From Gelidibacter salicanalis (GTDB lineage: Bacteria; Bacteroidota; Bacteroidia; Flavobacteriales; Flavobacteriaceae), in the NCBI RefSeq assembly GCF_007997285.1, contig NZ_VORX01000010.1, positions 1-64,000 of the forward strand: a stretch of DNA of 64,000 nucleotides, read 5' to 3'. Shown here piece after piece: positions 62,582 through 64,000 of the stretch. Position numbers and translations under genes: made by a program. A model generated the notes under the pieces. That model made no database searches. It was not told the origin of the DNA and saw nothing but the letters and a program-made list of their open reading frames with translations. Every line of letters starts with the position of its first letter. Positions within the stretch are counted from its first letter, which is position 1.

Positions 62582-64000
62582 TTACTGTCCAACTTTTTTT
62601 CGTCGGTAGTTATAGAGTGTTTCATCTATTGTAAACCAACAGAAATAAAAGATTCCGACAGAGAAGATGACATCGCCAATCATACGCAACCATTTTAGGG
62701 TTTGAACGACGGGAGAATATAATAAGTCCGCATCTCTGGCAAATGAGTAGCCTTTGGTAATAGAGGTATACGCCTGTATGATACCAATAGGCAATAAGCT
62801 AAAAATAACCATCGCCGTCAATCCGATATTCAATAACCAGAACGCCCGTTTCAACTTTGTATTTTGCCACACCCGGTCAGAATAAAAGCGGAGGCATATA
62901 ATGATAAAGCCCATTCCCAACATCCCATATACGCCAAATAAAGCGGTGTGGGCGTGTACTGCTGTGGTGTTTAAACCTTGAATATAGTATAGTGCGATGG
63001 GTGGATTGATTAAAAATCCGAAGACCCCGGCACCGATAAAATTCCAAAAGGCAACGGCAATAAAGAAAAAGATAGGCCATTTGTACTTTTGAATCCAATC
63101 TTTGCTTTTTAAAAGGTTCCAGTTTTCTCTGATTTCAAAGCCCATTAAGGTTAAAGGGACAACTTCCAACGCGCTAAAAGTAGCTCCAAGAGCAATAGCT
63201 TGAACGGGAGTTCCTGAGTAATATAAATGGTGTAAGGTTCCTATAATTCCTCCAGCTAAAAATATGGCTGCAGATGCCACAGAGACGCGCCCCGCAGTTT
63301 TTGTAGAAATAACCTTCATTCGAGAAAAAATAAAGGCGATAACCACAGTTGCAAAAACTTCAAAGAAGCCTTCCACCCATAGGTGTACCAGCCACCATCT
63401 CCAGTAATTAATCACGGGTAAGCTACTGTTTTCTCCATACATCAAACCTGAAAAGAAGAATAAACCTATAGCTACCACAGAAACTAATAAAATAATGATC
63501 AGATCTTTTGATTCGTCTTTCTTATTTATAGCGTACATCAAATGTCTGCCCACCATAATAACCCACAATACTAAGCCTATGGCCAAGAAATACTGCCAGA
63601 AACGCCCCAAATCCATATACTCATAGCCTTGGTGCCCAAAGAAAAAGTTGGTGGTTAAATCTAAGAATTGATGCACACCAAGCCATTCGCCCATCATAGA
63701 GCCTAACACAATAATAATTAGGGCAAAGAACAGGAAGTTGATACCAAATACTTGGTATTTCATTTCTTTCCCAGAAATCATAGGAGCTAAAAACAGTCCC
63801 GTGGCAAGCCAAGTGGCGGCAATCCAAAAAATAGCCAATTGCGTATGCCAAGTTCTGGTAATTGAATAGGGTAAATATTGCGATAACTCAAATCCGAAAA
63901 ACGCCTGACCTTCTACGGTGTAATGGACGGTAAGCGCTCCTAAAACCACTTGCAGTGCAATCAATAATGAGATGACAATAAAGTATTTTAAAACCGCCTT
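62582..64000 (-). CDS. norB: Quinol-type nitric oxide reductase, C-terminal part (5' end outside window)
   Basis: The frame is open to the right edge, so the start lies outside. The visible 472 residues hold the catalytic core with about 12 TM segments. LGALTVHYTVEGQAFFGF marks the quinol-dependent kind. Haem and iron ligands are in TRTWHTQLAIFW, HLWVEGFFEVFA, GTLHHLYYSG and AVHAHTALFGVYG. It reduces NO to N2O in the inner membrane with electrons from quinol, for detoxification or partial denitrification. A Crp/Fnr gene lies downstream. Confidence 0.93.
   Translation of the reverse strand, partial: KAVLKYFIVISLLIALQVVLGALTVHYTVEGQAFFGFELSQYLPYSITRTWHTQLAIFWIAATWLATGLFLAPMISGKEMKYQVFGINFLFFALIIIVLGSMMGEWLGVHQFLDLTTNFFFGHQGYEYMDLGRFWQYFLAIGLVLWVIMVGRHLMYAINKKDESKDLIIILLVSVVAIGLFFFSGLMYGENSSLPVINYWRWWLVHLWVEGFFEVFATVVIAFIFSRMKVISTKTAGRVSVASAAIFLAGGIIGTLHHLYYSGTPVQAIALGATFSALEVVPLTLMGFEIRENWNLLKSKDWIQKYKWPIFFFIAVAFWNFIGAGVFGFLINPPIALYYIQGLNTTAVHAHTALFGVYGMLGMGFIIICLRFYSDRVWQNTKLKRAFWLLNIGLTAMVIFSLLPIGIIQAYTSITKGYSFARDADLLYSPVVQTLKWLRMIGDVIFSVGIFYFCWFTIDETLYNYRRKKVGQ

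Noticed and set aside
1-64000. tRNA, rRNA, CRISPR array, insertion sequence or prophage
   Set aside because: I looked for conserved tRNA arms, evenly spaced repeats, transposase motifs and phage genes and saw none.

Overview
The window is a chromosomal segment of a Bacteroidota bacterium, almost certainly a member of the Flavobacteriaceae. Signs of this are a type IX secretion (T9SS) C-terminal sorting domain at the left edge, a porX regulator, a fused lpxC/fabZ gene, many TAnnTTTG-type -7 promoter elements, low G+C, and several small flavobacterium-type families (DUF4258, DUF3817, DUF2490, GreA/B-like). I see no rRNA, tRNA, CRISPR array, insertion sequence or prophage.

Layout. 1-4.2 kb: the 3' end of a large repeat-built T9SS surface protein, then a small polysaccharide pair (glycosyltransferase and O-antigen-ligase-like protein) on the other strand. 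4.4-9.4 kb (minus): DUF4258 protein, alanine dehydrogenase, a membrane protein with a tiny exported peptide, TsaE and PorX. 9.4-17.1 kb (plus): HD phosphohydrolase, lpxD, lpxC/fabZ, lpxA, efp, a second lpxD-like gene, an NTF2-like protein and sucD, i.e. early lipid A synthesis with housekeeping genes. 17.2-20.9 kb: fabG, a membrane-anchored VWA protein and a prohibitin-like SPFH protein.

21.0-29.3 kb: a complete histidine operon hisG-D-C-B-H-A-F-IE. It is preceded by a leader peptide with six consecutive His codons and an attenuator terminator, and is followed without any gap by a TruA-family tRNA pseudouridine synthase. TruA is HisT in enterobacteria, so sensing, synthesis and a possible modifier of tRNA-His may all sit in one transcript. 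This is the most interesting system in the window.

29.3-42.0 kb: mixed envelope and stress genes, including CorA, three different MscS-family channels, two OmpA-family lipoproteins, a lipocalin-like lipoprotein and a PurD-like ATP-grasp protein. 42.4-47.2 kb: an electrophile/redox cluster of old yellow enzyme, aldehyde dehydrogenase, GlcG/HbpS-like protein, OsmC and zinc alcohol dehydrogenase. Its first gene, a small quinol-monooxygenase-like (ABM) gene, is broken by two in-frame stop codons. 47.3-49.6 kb: EamA transporter, PLP-dependent dehydratase and YtxH-like protein. 49.8-54.9 kb: a two-component system flanked by SdiA-regulated-like, PepSY-like and DUF2490 genes. 55-62.5 kb: CDGSH protein, LLM flavin oxidoreductase, peroxiredoxin-like protein, CIA30 protein, two tandem DEAD-box helicases, a fatty acid desaturase and a Crp/Fnr regulator. 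The right edge cuts a quinol-type nitric oxide reductase gene.
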